Positions 54,544 through 64,000 of a stretch of 64,000 bases of DNA are shown one piece after another. The notes under the pieces were generated by a model, which saw nothing but the letters and a program-made list of their open reading frames with translations, was not told where the DNA came from and did not search any database. The stretch comes from Alphaproteobacteria bacterium. Its GTDB lineage: Bacteria; Pseudomonadota; Alphaproteobacteria; Rhizobiales; JAKIUO01. Position numbers and translations under genes: made by a program. The stretch lies in NCBI GenBank assembly GCA_024280895.1, contig JAJRPI010000051.1:38085-102084 (forward strand), written 5' to 3'. The first letter of the stretch is position 1, and every line of letters begins with the position of its first letter.

Positions 54544-56442
54544 ATGTCGAAAGTCATTGGCATCGACCTTGGCACAACCAATTCTTGCGTCGCCATCATG
54601 GATGGCGGTGACCCCAAGGTCATTGAAAACGCAGAGGGCGCCCGCACGACGCCATCGGTTGTGGCCTTTACTGACGATGGAGAGCGCCTGATTGGCCAGC
54701 CAGCCAAAAACCAGGGGGTCTCGAACCCAGAAAACACTCTGTTTGCGATCAAGCGTCTGATTGGTCGCCGTTTCACAGATGAAGCGGTCGCCAAAGATCA
54801 AAAGCTGGTGCCTTACAATATTGTAAAAGCCGACAATGGCGATGCCTGGGTCGAAGCGCAGGGGCAGAAATATTCTCCCTCACAGGTTTCGGCGTTCATT
54901 TTGCAAAAGATGAAAGAAACAGCAGAAGCCTATCTTGGTGAGAAAGTTGAAAAAGCTGTCATCACGGTGCCTGCCTATTTTAATGACAGCCAGCGTCAGG
55001 CCACCAAAGATGCCGGTAAAATCGCCGGCCTTGAAGTTCTGCGCATTATCAATGAACCAACAGCCGCCGCGCTTGCTTATGGGCTCGATAAAAAAGAAGG
55101 CAAGACCATCGCGGTATTTGACCTTGGTGGCGGTACGTTTGACGTATCCGTTCTGGAAATTGGTGACGGCGTGTTTGAAGTTAAATCAACCAATGGGGAC
55201 ACGTTCCTTGGCGGTGAAGATTTCGATATGCGCCTCGTTGGCTACCTGGCTGACGAGTTCAAAAAAGAACAAGGTATTGACTTGCGCGGCGACAAGCTTG
55301 CATTGCAACGCCTGAAAGATGAAGCTGAAAAAGCCAAGAAAGAACTTTCAAGTGCTCAGCAGACCGAGATCAATCTGCCATTCATTACGGCGGATGCCTC
55401 TGGTCCCAAACATCTCAACATGAAGCTGACCAGAGCCAAACTGGAAAAGCTGGTGGATGATCTTATTCAGCGCACGGTTGGCCCTTGTGCCTCAGCATTG
55501 AAAGATGCTGGTCTGCAGGCCGCTGAAATTGATGAGGTTATTCTGGTTGGCGGCATGACACGCATGCCTAAAATTCAGGAAGTGGTGAAAAATTTCTTTG
55601 GCCGTGATCCTCATCGCGGTGTTAATCCCGATGAAGTTGTTGCCATGGGTGCCGCTATTCAGGCTGGCGTGCTGCAAGGCGACGTCAAAGATGTTCTCTT
55701 GCTCGATGTGACGCCTTTGTCGCTTGGTATTGAAACGCTGGGCGGTGTGTTCACGCGTTTGATCGATCGCAACACAACCATCCCCACCAAGAAAGGTCAG
55801 ACCTTTTCAACGGCGGAAGATGGACAGACGGCTGTGACTATTTCGGTATTTCAAGGCGAACGTGAAATGGCGCGGGACAATAAGACCCTTGGCCAGTTCA
55901 ATTTGGAAGATATTCCGTCCGCTCCACGCGGCATGCCGCAAATCGAAGTCACGTTCGATATTGATGCCAATGGTATCGTGCATGTGGGAGCGCAGGATAA
56001 AGCCACTGGCAAGGAGCAGTCGATCCGTATCCAGGCCTCTGGTGGTTTGTCTGACGCTGATATCGAAAACATGGTCAAAGACGCCGAACTGCACGCGGAC
56101 GAAGACAAGAAAAATCGCGAGCTTGTGGAAGCTCGTAATCAGGCTGAAAGCCTTATTCATGGCACTGAAAAAACCATGGATGAGCTGGGTGATAAAGTAT
56201 CTGAAGCTGATCGCGGTGCCGTTGAAACCGCTATCTCTGATCTCAAAGAAGCGCTTGAAGGCGAAGATGATGATCTGATTAAGACCAAGGTGGACACCTT
56301 GACCCAGGCCAGCATGAAAATTGGCGAAGCGCTTTATGCGCAAAGCGCCAATGAAGAAGCACCTGATGATATGGATGGTGGCGATGATGTGGTTGACGCT
56401 GATTTTGAAGATATCAGCGATGATGACAAGAAGTCGGCCTAG
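54544..56442 (+). CDS. dnaK: Molecular chaperone DnaK (Hsp70)
   Basis: 632 residues. Signatures: [23 protein letters not shown] at the start, [15 protein letters not shown] near 195, [19 protein letters not shown] near 335. The C-terminus ends in an acidic tail ([10 protein letters not shown]) as usual. ATPase domain 1-380, substrate domain 390-505, helical lid after that. Folds nascent and stress-denatured proteins with DnaJ and GrpE; dnaJ follows. Confidence 0.99.
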   Translation: MSKVIGIDLGTTNSCVAIMDGGDPKVIENAEGARTTPSVVAFTDDGERLIGQPAKNQGVSNPENTLFAIKRLIGRRFTDEAVAKDQKLVPYNIVKADNGDAWVEAQGQKYSPSQVSAFILQKMKETAEAYLGEKVEKAVITVPAYFNDSQRQATKDAGKIAGLEVLRIINEPTAAALAYGLDKKEGKTIAVFDLGGGTFDVSVLEIGDGVFEVKSTNGDTFLGGEDFDMRLVGYLADEFKKEQGIDLRGDKLALQRLKDEAEKAKKELSSAQQTEINLPFITADASGPKHLNMKLTRAKLEKLVDDLIQRTVGPCASALKDAGLQAAEIDEVILVGGMTRMPKIQEVVKNFFGRDPHRGVNPDEVVAMGAAIQAGVLQGDVKDVLLLDVTPLSLGIETLGGVFTRLIDRNTTIPTKKGQTFSTAEDGQTAVTISVFQGEREMARDNKTLGQFNLEDIPSAPRGMPQIEVTFDIDANGIVHVGAQDKATGKEQSIRIQASGGLSDADIENMVKDAELHADEDKKNRELVEARNQAESLIHGTEKTMDELGDKVSEADRGAVETAISDLKEALEGEDDDLIKTKVDTLTQASMKIGEALYAQSANEEAPDDMDGGDDVVDADFEDISDDDKKSA

Positions 56443-56493
56443 CTTTGCGGTAAAAACTGTTCTGACAAGTTGCAAGAACAGGATATAGTGGCA

Positions 56494-56528
56494 AGACAGG
56501 CCAGGGAAATTTTCTTCCTGGCCTGTCT
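56494..56528 (+). other. Hairpin between dnaK and dnaJ
   Basis: AGACAGGCCAGG and CCTGGCCTGTCT, 12-bp arms around 11 bases, without a T tract. It can stabilise the dnaK mRNA or weaken read-through into dnaJ, giving an uneven DnaK:DnaJ ratio. Confidence 0.6.
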
Positions 56529-56570
56529 GCGTGTCTGAATGATGAAATAATATTGGGTCGGTCTTACACA

Positions 56571-57719
56571 ATGGCGAAACGCGATTATTACGAAACACTG
56601 CAGGTAGAAAAAGGCGCTAGCGATGCAGATTTGAAATCTGCTTTTCGCAAAATGGCCAAAAAATACCATCCTGACGCCAATCAAGGTGACGATAGTGCAG
56701 AAAAACGTTTCAAGGAAGTCGGCGAAGCTTACGAAGTGCTGAAAGACCCGCAAAAGCGCGCAGCCTATGATCAATATGGGCATGCAGCCTTTGAAAATGG
56801 CATGGGCGGTGGTCCCGGTGGACCGGGGCAACATGGCTTTGGCGCGGACTTTGGTGCCTCAATGTCTGATATTTTCGAGGATCTGTTCGGGTTTAGCGGG
56901 GCTGCTGGCGGCGCACGTCGCGGTGGACGCCAGCGTGGCGATGATCTGCGCTTCAATATGGAAATCTCTCTTGAAGAAGCCTTCAAGGGTAAAAATGCCG
57001 AAATCAATGTACCCACCCCCCTTGGCTGCGAAACCTGTGATGGCACCGGGGCCAAGAAAGGCACCAAGCCGGTTTCTTGTAAAACCTGCCATGGCTCGGG
57101 GAAGGTACGGGCCGCGCAAGGTTTTTTCACCATTGAGCGTACCTGTCCCCAATGTCATGGACATGGGGAAGTGATCGATAATCCCTGTACCGATTGCCGG
57201 GGCACAGGCCGCAAGGTCAAGGAGCGCACCTTGAGCGTCAATATTCCCTCTGGTGTGGAGGATGGTACCCGCATTCGCCTTGCTGGCGAAGGGGAGGCGG
57301 GCGCCCAGAGCGGACCCGCGGGCGATCTTTATATTTTCTTGTCGATCAGTAGTCATCAGTTTTTCCAACGCGATGGCGCCGATCTGTTTTGCCGGGTTCC
57401 CATCGCCATGACGGCGGCGGCGCTGGGTGGTCAAATCGAGGTGCCAACGGTCGATGGCGGACGCACCCGTGTCAAGATCCCAGAAGGCACAGAGAGCGGC
57501 AAGCAGTTTCGTTTGCGCGGCAAGGGCATGCCGGTTTTGCGTACCAGCAAGCTGGGCGATATGTATATTCAGGTGGAAGTCGAGACCCCTAAAAACCTGA
57601 CGCGCAAACAAAAAGATCTGTTGAAATCGTTTAAAGATGCCTGCACCGATAAAAATCATCCCGATAGTGCTGGATTCTTTGCCCAAGTGAAAAAATTCTG
57701 GAGCGATGCTGGCGCTTAG
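56571..57719 (+). CDS. dnaJ: Molecular chaperone DnaJ (Hsp40)
   Basis: 382 residues from ATG 56571. J domain with HPD in [10 protein letters not shown] near 34, a Gly/Phe region, four CxxCxGxG zinc motifs ([32 protein letters not shown]) at about residues 148-215, and C-terminal substrate domains. Stimulates DnaK's ATPase and delivers clients. Confidence 0.98.
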   Translation: MAKRDYYETLQVEKGASDADLKSAFRKMAKKYHPDANQGDDSAEKRFKEVGEAYEVLKDPQKRAAYDQYGHAAFENGMGGGPGGPGQHGFGADFGASMSDIFEDLFGFSGAAGGARRGGRQRGDDLRFNMEISLEEAFKGKNAEINVPTPLGCETCDGTGAKKGTKPVSCKTCHGSGKVRAAQGFFTIERTCPQCHGHGEVIDNPCTDCRGTGRKVKERTLSVNIPSGVEDGTRIRLAGEGEAGAQSGPAGDLYIFLSISSHQFFQRDGADLFCRVPIAMTAAALGGQIEVPTVDGGRTRVKIPEGTESGKQFRLRGKGMPVLRTSKLGDMYIQVEVETPKNLTRKQKDLLKSFKDACTDKNHPDSAGFFAQVKKFWSDAGA

Positions 57720-57747
57720 GCCATAAACTCATAATTGGATTTCGGCT

Positions 57748-58638
57748 GTGGTGCATCTGCCAAAACAAAAACTGGCTCTGTTCGCACTGTTGGCCGGGGC
57801 AATTGGTATTTCCCTTGCCTCCATTTTTGTTCGCCTAAGCGATGTGGGGCCAAGTGTTAGCGCTTTTTATCGCACGGCTCTTGCTATTCCCCTATTGTTG
57901 ATTTTACCACTCTTCATGCCGGCTCAAAAAAACGCTGAAGCACTTCTGCCCAAGGAACGTCGTGAGGGGTGGTTACTTGTGCTGGCGGGCGTGTTTTTTG
58001 CTATTGATCTGGTGTTTTGGCATTGGTCGATCATGTTGACCTCGGTTGCCAACGCGACACTGTTTCCAAATCTTGCGCCGGTGATTGTGACCATTGCGGC
58101 GTGGATGTTGTTTGATGAAAAAATAACAAAGGGGCTTTTACTGGGGCTTTTCATCGCCCTTATTGGCGCGGCGTTGATTGCTGCTAACAGTCTAGGGCGC
58201 GGAGATAGCCATATTATTGGCGATCTGCTAGGGGTTGTGACAGCCTTTTTCTATGCGGGCTATTTGCTCACCATATCGCGATTGCGCAAGAGTTTCGGGG
58301 TGCGGGGGATCATGATCTGGAGCTCTGGAGTCTCGGCCATTTTGCTATTGGCCTATTGCTTGTTTATGGGCTTGTCGATGCAGCCGGTGTCTCTTTCGGG
58401 GTGGATGGTTTTGCTGGGGCTGGCCGCGATCTCTCACGTCGGCGGGCAGGGCTTGATTACTTATGCGCTGGCCCATCTTCCGGTCTCATTTTCGTCTGTT
58501 GGCTTGTTGATACAGCCAGCCCTGACGGCGCTGTTTGGCTATTTGATCCTGTTTGAACCGGTGGAATTCTGGCAAGGCGTGGGGATGGTCATCATTCTGC
58601 TCGGTATTTTCCTCGCCAAGCGCAACGCAGAGTTATAA
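57748..58638 (+). CDS. EamA-family DMT permease
   Basis: 296 residues with a GTG start (57748). Ten hydrophobic segments in two EamA repeats (about residues 8-140 and 155-293), each about five helices. Drug/metabolite transporter superfamily; substrate unknown, often amino acids or metabolites. Follows dnaJ by 28 bp. Confidence 0.9.
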   Translation: MVHLPKQKLALFALLAGAIGISLASIFVRLSDVGPSVSAFYRTALAIPLLLILPLFMPAQKNAEALLPKERREGWLLVLAGVFFAIDLVFWHWSIMLTSVANATLFPNLAPVIVTIAAWMLFDEKITKGLLLGLFIALIGAALIAANSLGRGDSHIIGDLLGVVTAFFYAGYLLTISRLRKSFGVRGIMIWSSGVSAILLLAYCLFMGLSMQPVSLSGWMVLLGLAAISHVGGQGLITYALAHLPVSFSSVGLLIQPALTALFGYLILFEPVEFWQGVGMVIILLGIFLAKRNAEL

Positions 58639-58757
58639 ACGCATAAATAAAATATATATTTGTGAGGGTTGGCAAACCGTTCTTCGTGACTATTATCTCT
58701 TCAAGTCGTAGCGCTATATATCGGCTATTTGGTAAAATTACCTGTTGGAGGACCTTC

Positions 58758-59225
58758 ATGGGTGCATTGATCGATGTCGTGGAAGAGTATCTACTTGAAA
58801 TTGGTTGGAAATTTGAAAAAGATGACGATAGTGATGTTATCAAAACAGGGGTTAATGCCAAAAATGCGTCGTTTCGGCTGATTATTTATAGCCTTGAGGA
58901 CAAGGATCTACTCACCGTTTACGTAGCTCAGGACAATAATATTCCTGAAGATAAATTTGCGACCATCTGCGAATTTATCACCCGTGCCAATTACGGTTTA
59001 AATCTTGGCAATTTTGATCTCGATCTGGAAGATGGAGAGCTTGGTTATAAAGTGGCTGTTGATCTCGAAGGCGGGGTCTTGTCGACCGATATGGTGGGCA
59101 ATATGGTCGGGGCGGGGGTCTCGACCATGGATCAGTATTATCCAGGGCTGATGGCCGTTCTGTTTGGCAATGCGACGCCTGAAGAAGCCATCATTTCCAT
59201 TGAGCGACCTCCCACAACGCATTGA
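58758..59225 (+). CDS. YbjN-domain protein
   Basis: 155 residues, ATG at 58758 with GGAGG 7 bases upstream. Alpha+beta protein of the YbjN family: DVVEEYLLEIGWKFEKDDD at the N-terminus, FATICEFITRANYGLNLGNFDLDLEDGELGYKVAVD in the middle and a C-terminal MVGNMVGAGVSTMDQYYPGLMAV helix. YbjN-like proteins resemble type III secretion chaperones. The role is unproven. It is 13 bp before pyrF. Confidence 0.85.
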   Translation: MGALIDVVEEYLLEIGWKFEKDDDSDVIKTGVNAKNASFRLIIYSLEDKDLLTVYVAQDNNIPEDKFATICEFITRANYGLNLGNFDLDLEDGELGYKVAVDLEGGVLSTDMVGNMVGAGVSTMDQYYPGLMAVLFGNATPEEAIISIERPPTTH

Positions 59226-59238
59226 TCGGGGTTAACGC

Positions 59239-59940
59239 ATGATCACTCCCAAAGAGCGCATTATCGTGGCGCTTGATTTTCGAAGCGTCCGCGAGGCACG
59301 GGACATGTCCAATCGTCTCAAAGGACGGGTTGGCGTGTTTAAAATCGGCATGGAACTTGTCTATTCCGGTGGGCTTGAGCTGGCTGTTGAGCTGGTGGAG
59401 GGTGGCGATCAGGTCTTTCTGGATCTCAAACTGCTTGATATCGGCCACACGGTGATGCAGGCGACCAAAGCGGTGGCCCGTCTTGGCGTTAGCTTTTTGA
59501 CCGTTCATGCGGTGGATGAAAAAACCATGACCGCAGCGGTTGAAGGGCGCGGGGATAGCGCACTCAAGCTGCTGGGGGTCACGGTTATGACCAATCTGGA
59601 TATTGATGATCTAAAGCAGCAGGGTATTGCAGAGCATTCGCCCTCGCAACTGGCAATCAAGCGCGCGCAAATGGCCGCCAATTGCGGGTTTGAGGGGGTC
59701 ATAACCTCTGGTCATGAAGCAAGCGCCATACGGGACACCATTGGCGCAGATAAATTGATTATAACGCCTGGTATTCGCCCTGCAGGCGCTGATATTGGTG
59801 ATCAAAGCCGCGTCATGACCCCAGCACGTGCCTTAAGCGCTGGAGCGGATTATCTGGTCATCGGTCGCCCCATTACGCAAGCAGATGATCCAGTTGCCGC
59901 CGTCGAGGCAATCGCCGCACAGATTGAAGTGGGTGCATAA
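59239..59940 (+). CDS. pyrF: Orotidine 5'-phosphate decarboxylase
   Basis: 233 residues, (beta/alpha)8 barrel. The catalytic D-x-K-x-x-D pattern is in FLDLKLLDIGHTV near 60-68; phosphate-binding ITPGIRP near 175 and DYLVIGRPIT near 205. Makes UMP in pyrimidine synthesis. GGGAAA/TTTCCC just after the stop with a later T run is a weak terminator. Confidence 0.96.
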   Translation: MITPKERIIVALDFRSVREARDMSNRLKGRVGVFKIGMELVYSGGLELAVELVEGGDQVFLDLKLLDIGHTVMQATKAVARLGVSFLTVHAVDEKTMTAAVEGRGDSALKLLGVTVMTNLDIDDLKQQGIAEHSPSQLAIKRAQMAANCGFEGVITSGHEASAIRDTIGADKLIITPGIRPAGADIGDQSRVMTPARALSAGADYLVIGRPITQADDPVAAVEAIAAQIEVGA

Positions 59941-60029
59941 GGGAAAAGTTTCCCCCTGACGTTCTTTTTTATGTGAATAGAATGGCATCGCGTCACAAAC
60001 CTGCCTATCTCCGCTGACATGCTCAACCC

Positions 60030-60671
60030 ATGTTTAAATTGATCAAAATTATTTGCGGACTACTGGTCTTGCTTGTTCTGGCCGATACCGTCAGCGCGCA
60101 GAGCGCGACACTCGCACAAAGGCTCAATAGCGCGGCGCTGGAGCGCCTCGCATCAAATGTCACCTATGACCCCGCCTATGTGAGTATCAAATATCCTATG
60201 GGGGATGTGCCGGCTCATACCGGCGTATGTTCTGATGTGATCATTCGCTCTTACCGGGCGGTTGGATTGGATCTGCAAGAGCTGGTGCACAAGGATATGC
60301 GCCGCGCCTTTGGTAAATACCCCAAGCGTTGGGGCTTAAAGCGTACCGACAAAAACATCGACCATCGCCGTGTTGCCAATCTGCGGGTGTTTTTTACCCG
60401 TCATGGCAAAGCATTGAAGATCAGCGCAAAAGCTGCCGATTATAAAGTAGGTGATCTGGTGAGTTGGGATTTGTCGGGCACTAAAACATCAAGCCTGATC
60501 CATACCAAACTCCCTCATATCGGCATTGTCACTGACAAGCGCAGTAATGATGGCAAGCGACCGCTGATCGTCCACAATATTGGCCAGGGGCCCAAGCTCG
60601 ATGATATGTTGTTTGATTATAAAATCACGGGCCACTATCGCTATCTGCCTCGCGCAAGACGGGCTCAGTGA
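60030..60671 (+). CDS. DUF1287 domain protein
   Basis: 213 residues with a signal peptide (to about residue 24). DUF1287 pattern: YPMGDVPAHTGVCSDVIIRSYRAVGLDLQELVH near residue 53-85, with a C-H type dyad (Cys near 64), LPHIGIVTDKRS near 164 and HNIGQGPKLDDMLFDYKI near 185. It resembles NlpC/P60-type cysteine peptidase folds and may act on cell wall. The 3' end overlaps the 3' end of the penicillin-binding protein gene by 47 bp. Confidence 0.88.
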   Translation: MFKLIKIICGLLVLLVLADTVSAQSATLAQRLNSAALERLASNVTYDPAYVSIKYPMGDVPAHTGVCSDVIIRSYRAVGLDLQELVHKDMRRAFGKYPKRWGLKRTDKNIDHRRVANLRVFFTRHGKALKISAKAADYKVGDLVSWDLSGTKTSSLIHTKLPHIGIVTDKRSNDGKRPLIVHNIGQGPKLDDMLFDYKITGHYRYLPRARRAQ

Positions 60672-62604
60672 TCGGCTCGGCAATCATCGCTTGGGGAAGT
60701 TCAGCCTGACCTTCCATGATGATCTCTTCGAGGGGTAACTGTTCGTCGATAATGAGCGCTTGAGCTGTCGCGACATTGTTGGTGCCAAGACCGGGCAGGG
60801 CGCGAGGCGGGCGGCCTTGATGAGCTAGTTGCATGATTTGCTTCCACAAAACCGCTGGCAGCTTGCCGCCGCTGACGCCGTTAGTGGGGCTGTTATTGTC
60901 ATTGCCAGCCCAGATCCCGCAGGTGAAATAGCCGCTATAGCCAATGAACCAGGCATCGCGATAGCTCTGTGTTGTACCGGTTTTGCCAGCGCTGGCATGA
61001 TCATCGAGCCGGGCCCGTTTGCCGGTACCGCTGCGTACAACCGCCCCAAGCATATCGTTCATATCATAAATATAGGCGGGCTTAATAATGCGGACGGGGC
61101 GCCGATCCATATACTCATAGACAAGCTCGCCGCGCGCGTTTGTTACTTCCTTGATGATATGGGGCAGGGCGCGAAATCCGCCATTCATGAACGGCACATA
61201 GGCGCTCGTCATTTCAAGCGGCGTCACTTCGCTGGAGCCAAGTGCCAGCGAGGGGCGTTTGTTGAGCTTTGAGCGGATGCCAAGCCGTTTTGCGGTCTGT
61301 ATTACTTGTTCCAGTCCAACGTCATCTGCGAGCTTGGCGGCAATGCTGTTGATGGAGCTGGCCAGTGCTTTACGAAGCGTCACGGGGCCACGATGAAATC
61401 TGGCATAGTTGCGGGGCCGCCAGCCCTCGATCTTGATGCGCTCGTCCATTACGATGCTGTTAGGGCTGCGGCCACTTTCCATGGCAGCCAAAAAGACAAT
61501 AGGCTTGAAGCTTGAGCCGGGCTGGCGGTGGGCCTTGGTGACGCGGTTGAACTGGCTATGTTCGTAAGAAGTGCCGCCAATCATCAGCTTGATACCACCG
61601 CGCTCATCAAGCAAAACGGCGGCTGCCTGATCGATATTTTTTTCGTGCCTGTTTGTCTCGATCATTTTGCGCACCAGTTCTTGTGCGCGCACCTGCCAGT
61701 TGAAATTGAGGGTCGTTTTGACAATAAGGTCTGTTTCAATACGCCCGACGCGGTCCTTTAGCTGTTCCATGATCCAGTCGAGAGCATATTCGGTGCCGAT
61801 GATCTGCCTGATGGCGCGTGCTGGCTTTTTTAGCTGGGCTGGTTGATCCCGAGCAAGATTGGCCTGCGCGCGGGTGATAGCACCGGTGGCCACCATATTG
61901 TCAAGCACGACGCTTGCTCGTTGATGAGCGCGCGCGAGGTGCCTGCTTGGCGAATAGTAGGAGGGGGCTTTGAGTAAGCCAGCCAGTAATGCGGCCTCCG
62001 CCAAGTCAAGATTTGCCGGAGATTTGTCAAAATAACGCCTTGTAGCAGCGGTGATGCCGTGACTGGCACCAGCGCCGAAATACACGCGGTTGAAATAATG
62101 CTCGAGAATTTGCTCTTTGCTGTAATGGTGCTCCAGCCACAAGGAGATGACCAGTTCGCGAAGCTTGCGTGTCAGGGTACGTTTGCGTGTTAAAAAGACA
62201 TTTTTGACGAGCTGCTGCGTGATGGTGCTGCCGCCTTCGCGTAGGCGCCCTTTTGAAATATTGTTCCAGATGGCGCGCGCTAACCCTTGTGGATCAAGCC
62301 CCCAATGGGAAAAGAAACGCCGATCTTCCGTCGACAGGACCGCGTCAATCAGGTCTTGTGGAAGCGTCTCAAGGGAGGTATTGGATTTGCGAATACCTCG
62401 TTTGGCCAACACATGCCCATCATCGCCAAGCAGGGTAATCGTGGGAGGTCTTTGATTGAGGGTGGCGCGCAGGTCAGCCGCATAATTGCGATCAAACCAC
62501 CAGAAAAAGGCAGCAATCGTCAAGGCCAGCACGATGGAAGAAAAGGAAATGAATTTTGCAAAACCAACGAGAACCGAAGGTTTGCCAACCTCAATAGGAC
62601 GCAT
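60625..62604 (-). CDS. Bifunctional penicillin-binding protein (class A)
   Basis: 659 residues from ATG 62604 (upstream ATG 62637 and GTG 62643 are in frame). Membrane anchor at residues 20-40; transglycosylase GT51 domain with catalytic Glu in STEDRRFFSHWG near 92 and GGSTITQQLVKN near 122; transpeptidase domain with SSFKP near 368, SSINS near 420 and KTG in AGKTGTTQ near 545. Builds and cross-links peptidoglycan in the periplasm. The extended C-terminal tail overlaps the DUF1287 gene. Confidence 0.93.
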   Translation of the reverse strand: MRPIEVGKPSVLVGFAKFISFSSIVLALTIAAFFWWFDRNYAADLRATLNQRPPTITLLGDDGHVLAKRGIRKSNTSLETLPQDLIDAVLSTEDRRFFSHWGLDPQGLARAIWNNISKGRLREGGSTITQQLVKNVFLTRKRTLTRKLRELVISLWLEHHYSKEQILEHYFNRVYFGAGASHGITAATRRYFDKSPANLDLAEAALLAGLLKAPSYYSPSRHLARAHQRASVVLDNMVATGAITRAQANLARDQPAQLKKPARAIRQIIGTEYALDWIMEQLKDRVGRIETDLIVKTTLNFNWQVRAQELVRKMIETNRHEKNIDQAAAVLLDERGGIKLMIGGTSYEHSQFNRVTKAHRQPGSSFKPIVFLAAMESGRSPNSIVMDERIKIEGWRPRNYARFHRGPVTLRKALASSINSIAAKLADDVGLEQVIQTAKRLGIRSKLNKRPSLALGSSEVTPLEMTSAYVPFMNGGFRALPHIIKEVTNARGELVYEYMDRRPVRIIKPAYIYDMNDMLGAVVRSGTGKRARLDDHASAGKTGTTQSYRDAWFIGYSGYFTCGIWAGNDNNSPTNGVSGGKLPAVLWKQIMQLAHQGRPPRALPGLGTNNVATAQALIIDEQLPLEEIIMEGQAELPQAMIAEPITEPVLREADSDSGP

Positions 62605-62749
62605 AGCAAAAACAACCTGTAACAACTGACAACACATAAACACCCCACAAACATGTGAGAACTGTTGGCTAGTCTACCGTTGCGGGCTTACACTATGGTT
62701 AATGAAATGAAAATAAGGGCGAAATGCCCGCATATGTGACGACGAAAGA

Positions 62750-63130
62750 ATGACCGAAATGCGCTATTTGTTTTTGCTGGCGGGGCTGCTTTGCCTTGGC
62801 ATGCTCATCGTTCACGCCTTGATGGGCGGGATTGAGACGCTTAATCCGGTGATGGCCAGCCCTTTGGCGCTGGAAATACGGGTGGCAATATTGGCGATCT
62901 GGCACGGCATGTCGCTGGTGTTTATCCTCTCTGCCATAGCTTTTTTCTGGGCTTTTAGAACCCAGCGCGCCAAATCTCGCCCTGTCGGTCTGTTGCTTGG
63001 GTGTTTTTATCTGCTTTTTGCCGGTGTTTTCGCCACTTTATCGTTTTTGTGGTTTGAAGATTTGATGATGTTACCCCAGTGGACCTTGCTCGCTCCGATT
63101 GGTATATTTGCCCTAATCGCCTCAATTTAA
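62750..63130 (+). CDS. Hypothetical membrane protein, four helices
   Basis: 126 residues. Four hydrophobic segments at about residues 5-25, 42-64, 76-100 and 105-124. H-A-L-M-G after helix 1 and WHGMSLVFIL in helix 2 look conserved. No recognised domain. Spaced 103 bp before the hydrolase at 63233. Confidence 0.75.
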   Translation: MTEMRYLFLLAGLLCLGMLIVHALMGGIETLNPVMASPLALEIRVAILAIWHGMSLVFILSAIAFFWAFRTQRAKSRPVGLLLGCFYLLFAGVFATLSFLWFEDLMMLPQWTLLAPIGIFALIASI

Positions 63131-63232
63131 TCAATATTTATCCTCTTCACTGCTTTTATACTTCTATATGCCTATACTATAAGAGAAATTCGAAGTGGGA
63201 CTTGAATCAATTGAAGTGTTCGAGTGAGGAAA

Positions 63233-64000
63233 ATGACATTCGTTGATAGCATATTAGACAAGATAGGCGACGGGATCGCCCGTATTCTTGAGCGTGAGAC
63301 AAGCGGCTATGTACCCTTTACGCCGTCCGATCCTGAAACATTGGAGCGTGTGCTCTTGCCGGGTGATGTGTTACTCGTCGAGGGCAATCAAAAAGTTTCT
63401 GCTGGCATCAAATACCTCACCCAGTCAACCTGGTCACATGCGGCCCTGTATATCGGTGAGGCGCTGGATGAACGTGATGCCGATGGCAAACGGCGAACAC
63501 TCGTCGAGGTTAATCTGGGTGAAGGCTGCGTGGCGGTGGCACTCGATAAATACCAGAATTACAATACCCGTATCTGTCGCCCCGTAGGGCTGACCCGCGA
63601 CGATCGTAAAAAAGTCGTCGATTTCATGGTCGGCAGTCTGGGCCTTAAATATGATATGCGCAATATCATCGATCTCATGCGCTATTTGCTGCCGACGCCG
63701 CCCATTCCCGTGCGCTGGCGTCGTCGCGCAATCTCGATCGGCAGCGGGGAGCCCACCAGAGCGATTTGTTCGACGCTGATTGCGCAGGCTTTCCAGTCGG
63801 TGAAATATCCCATGTTGCCGCGCGTCCAGCGCATTCGCAAGCATGAAAAGCAGCATGGCCTTGGCTCCTATACGCGGCGTGAAATTTTGCATATACGCCA
63901 TCACAGCCTGTTTGCGCCGCGCGATTTTGACCTGTCGCCCTATTTCAAGATCGTCAAGCCAACGGTGGAGCATGGTTTCGATTATAAGGCGCTGGAATGG
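63233..64000 (+). CDS. YiiX/YebB-like N1pC/P60-fold hydrolase (3' end outside window)
   Basis: 256 codons are visible with no stop; ATG at 63233 just after GTGAGGAAA. Permuted papain-fold family: LLPGDVLLVEG near 43, the His in STWSHAALYIG near 67, catalytic Cys in RAICSTLIAQAF near 180. Such proteins cleave amide or thioester bonds in lipids or peptidoglycan; the substrate is unknown. Confidence 0.85.
   Translation, partial: MTFVDSILDKIGDGIARILERETSGYVPFTPSDPETLERVLLPGDVLLVEGNQKVSAGIKYLTQSTWSHAALYIGEALDERDADGKRRTLVEVNLGEGCVAVALDKYQNYNTRICRPVGLTRDDRKKVVDFMVGSLGLKYDMRNIIDLMRYLLPTPPIPVRWRRRAISIGSGEPTRAICSTLIAQAFQSVKYPMLPRVQRIRKHEKQHGLGSYTRREILHIRHHSLFAPRDFDLSPYFKIVKPTVEHGFDYKALEW

Noticed and set aside
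55807..56598. 263-residue minus-strand ORF over dnaK
   Set aside because: Antisense to a conserved dnaK; no SD and no homology-like motif.

Overview
The window is a piece of an alphaproteobacterial chromosome, most likely from the Hyphomicrobiales (Rhizobiales). The evidence is a FixL/FixJ oxygen two-component pair with an FNR/FixK box, a CpdR-type single-domain response regulator, a CtrA-type TTAA-N7-TTAA site, cysteine-free ribosomal protein L36, a eukaryote-like NADP isocitrate dehydrogenase, and -35/-10 elements of the CTTGnn-N16/17-nnATAn type. Most genes are chromosomal housekeeping genes. No rRNA, prophage, insertion sequence with transposase or CRISPR array was seen. One tRNA gene, tRNA-Val(GAC), is present.

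Layout. 1-12.7 kb: a giant exported protein of more than 3,000 residues, built from DUF11-like and SdrD/Cna-B-like beta domains and open at the left edge, is translationally coupled to a 1,193-residue outer-membrane beta-barrel protein. 12.7-17.8 kb: an iron alcohol dehydrogenase, a DUF262/DUF1524 protein of the GmrSD type, and an S24/LexA-fold repressor divergent from a secreted protein. 17.9-22.8 kb: an RND efflux adaptor/permease pair; the adaptor carries an in-frame 36-bp tandem repeat. 22.8-23.8 kb: a gene-poor stretch with four copies of a three-hairpin repeat, a 31-residue microprotein behind a CtrA-type site, and a strong terminator. 23.9-34.1 kb: small regulators (HxlR, TetR), MAPEG, rhodaneses, icd, trmJ, murI and nadE. 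34.2-41.2 kb: rpmI-rplT-pheS-(class II cytochrome c)-pheT, then a DUF6434 protein and a caspase-like peptidase. 41.2-48.3 kb: an AT-rich nuclease-like gene between repeat halves, an MFS transporter, a CheZ-like protein, a DUF2939 protein, an alpha/beta hydrolase, hisN and an N-formylglutamate amidohydrolase-like gene. 48.6-54.2 kb: cpdR, tRNA-Val, rpmJ, a TPR protein, fixJ-fixL, a truncated lysozyme-like gene, a frameshifted alkB and a GRDP-like gene. 54.5-64 kb: dnaK-dnaJ, an EamA permease, YbjN, pyrF, DUF1287, a class A penicillin-binding protein, a small membrane protein and a YiiX-like hydrolase cut by the right edge.

The strongest leads are (i) the giant repeat protein plus barrel as an uncharacterised surface or export module, (ii) two repeat families whose copies differ by compensatory stem changes (the three-hairpin element, and the hairpin shared by the RND adaptor repeat and an intergenic copy), (iii) the CtrA-site/microprotein/terminator locus, and (iv) two genes interrupted at homopolymers (alkB and a secreted protein with an in-phase A AAA AAA heptamer). 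All functions are inferred by reading motifs; no database search was run.
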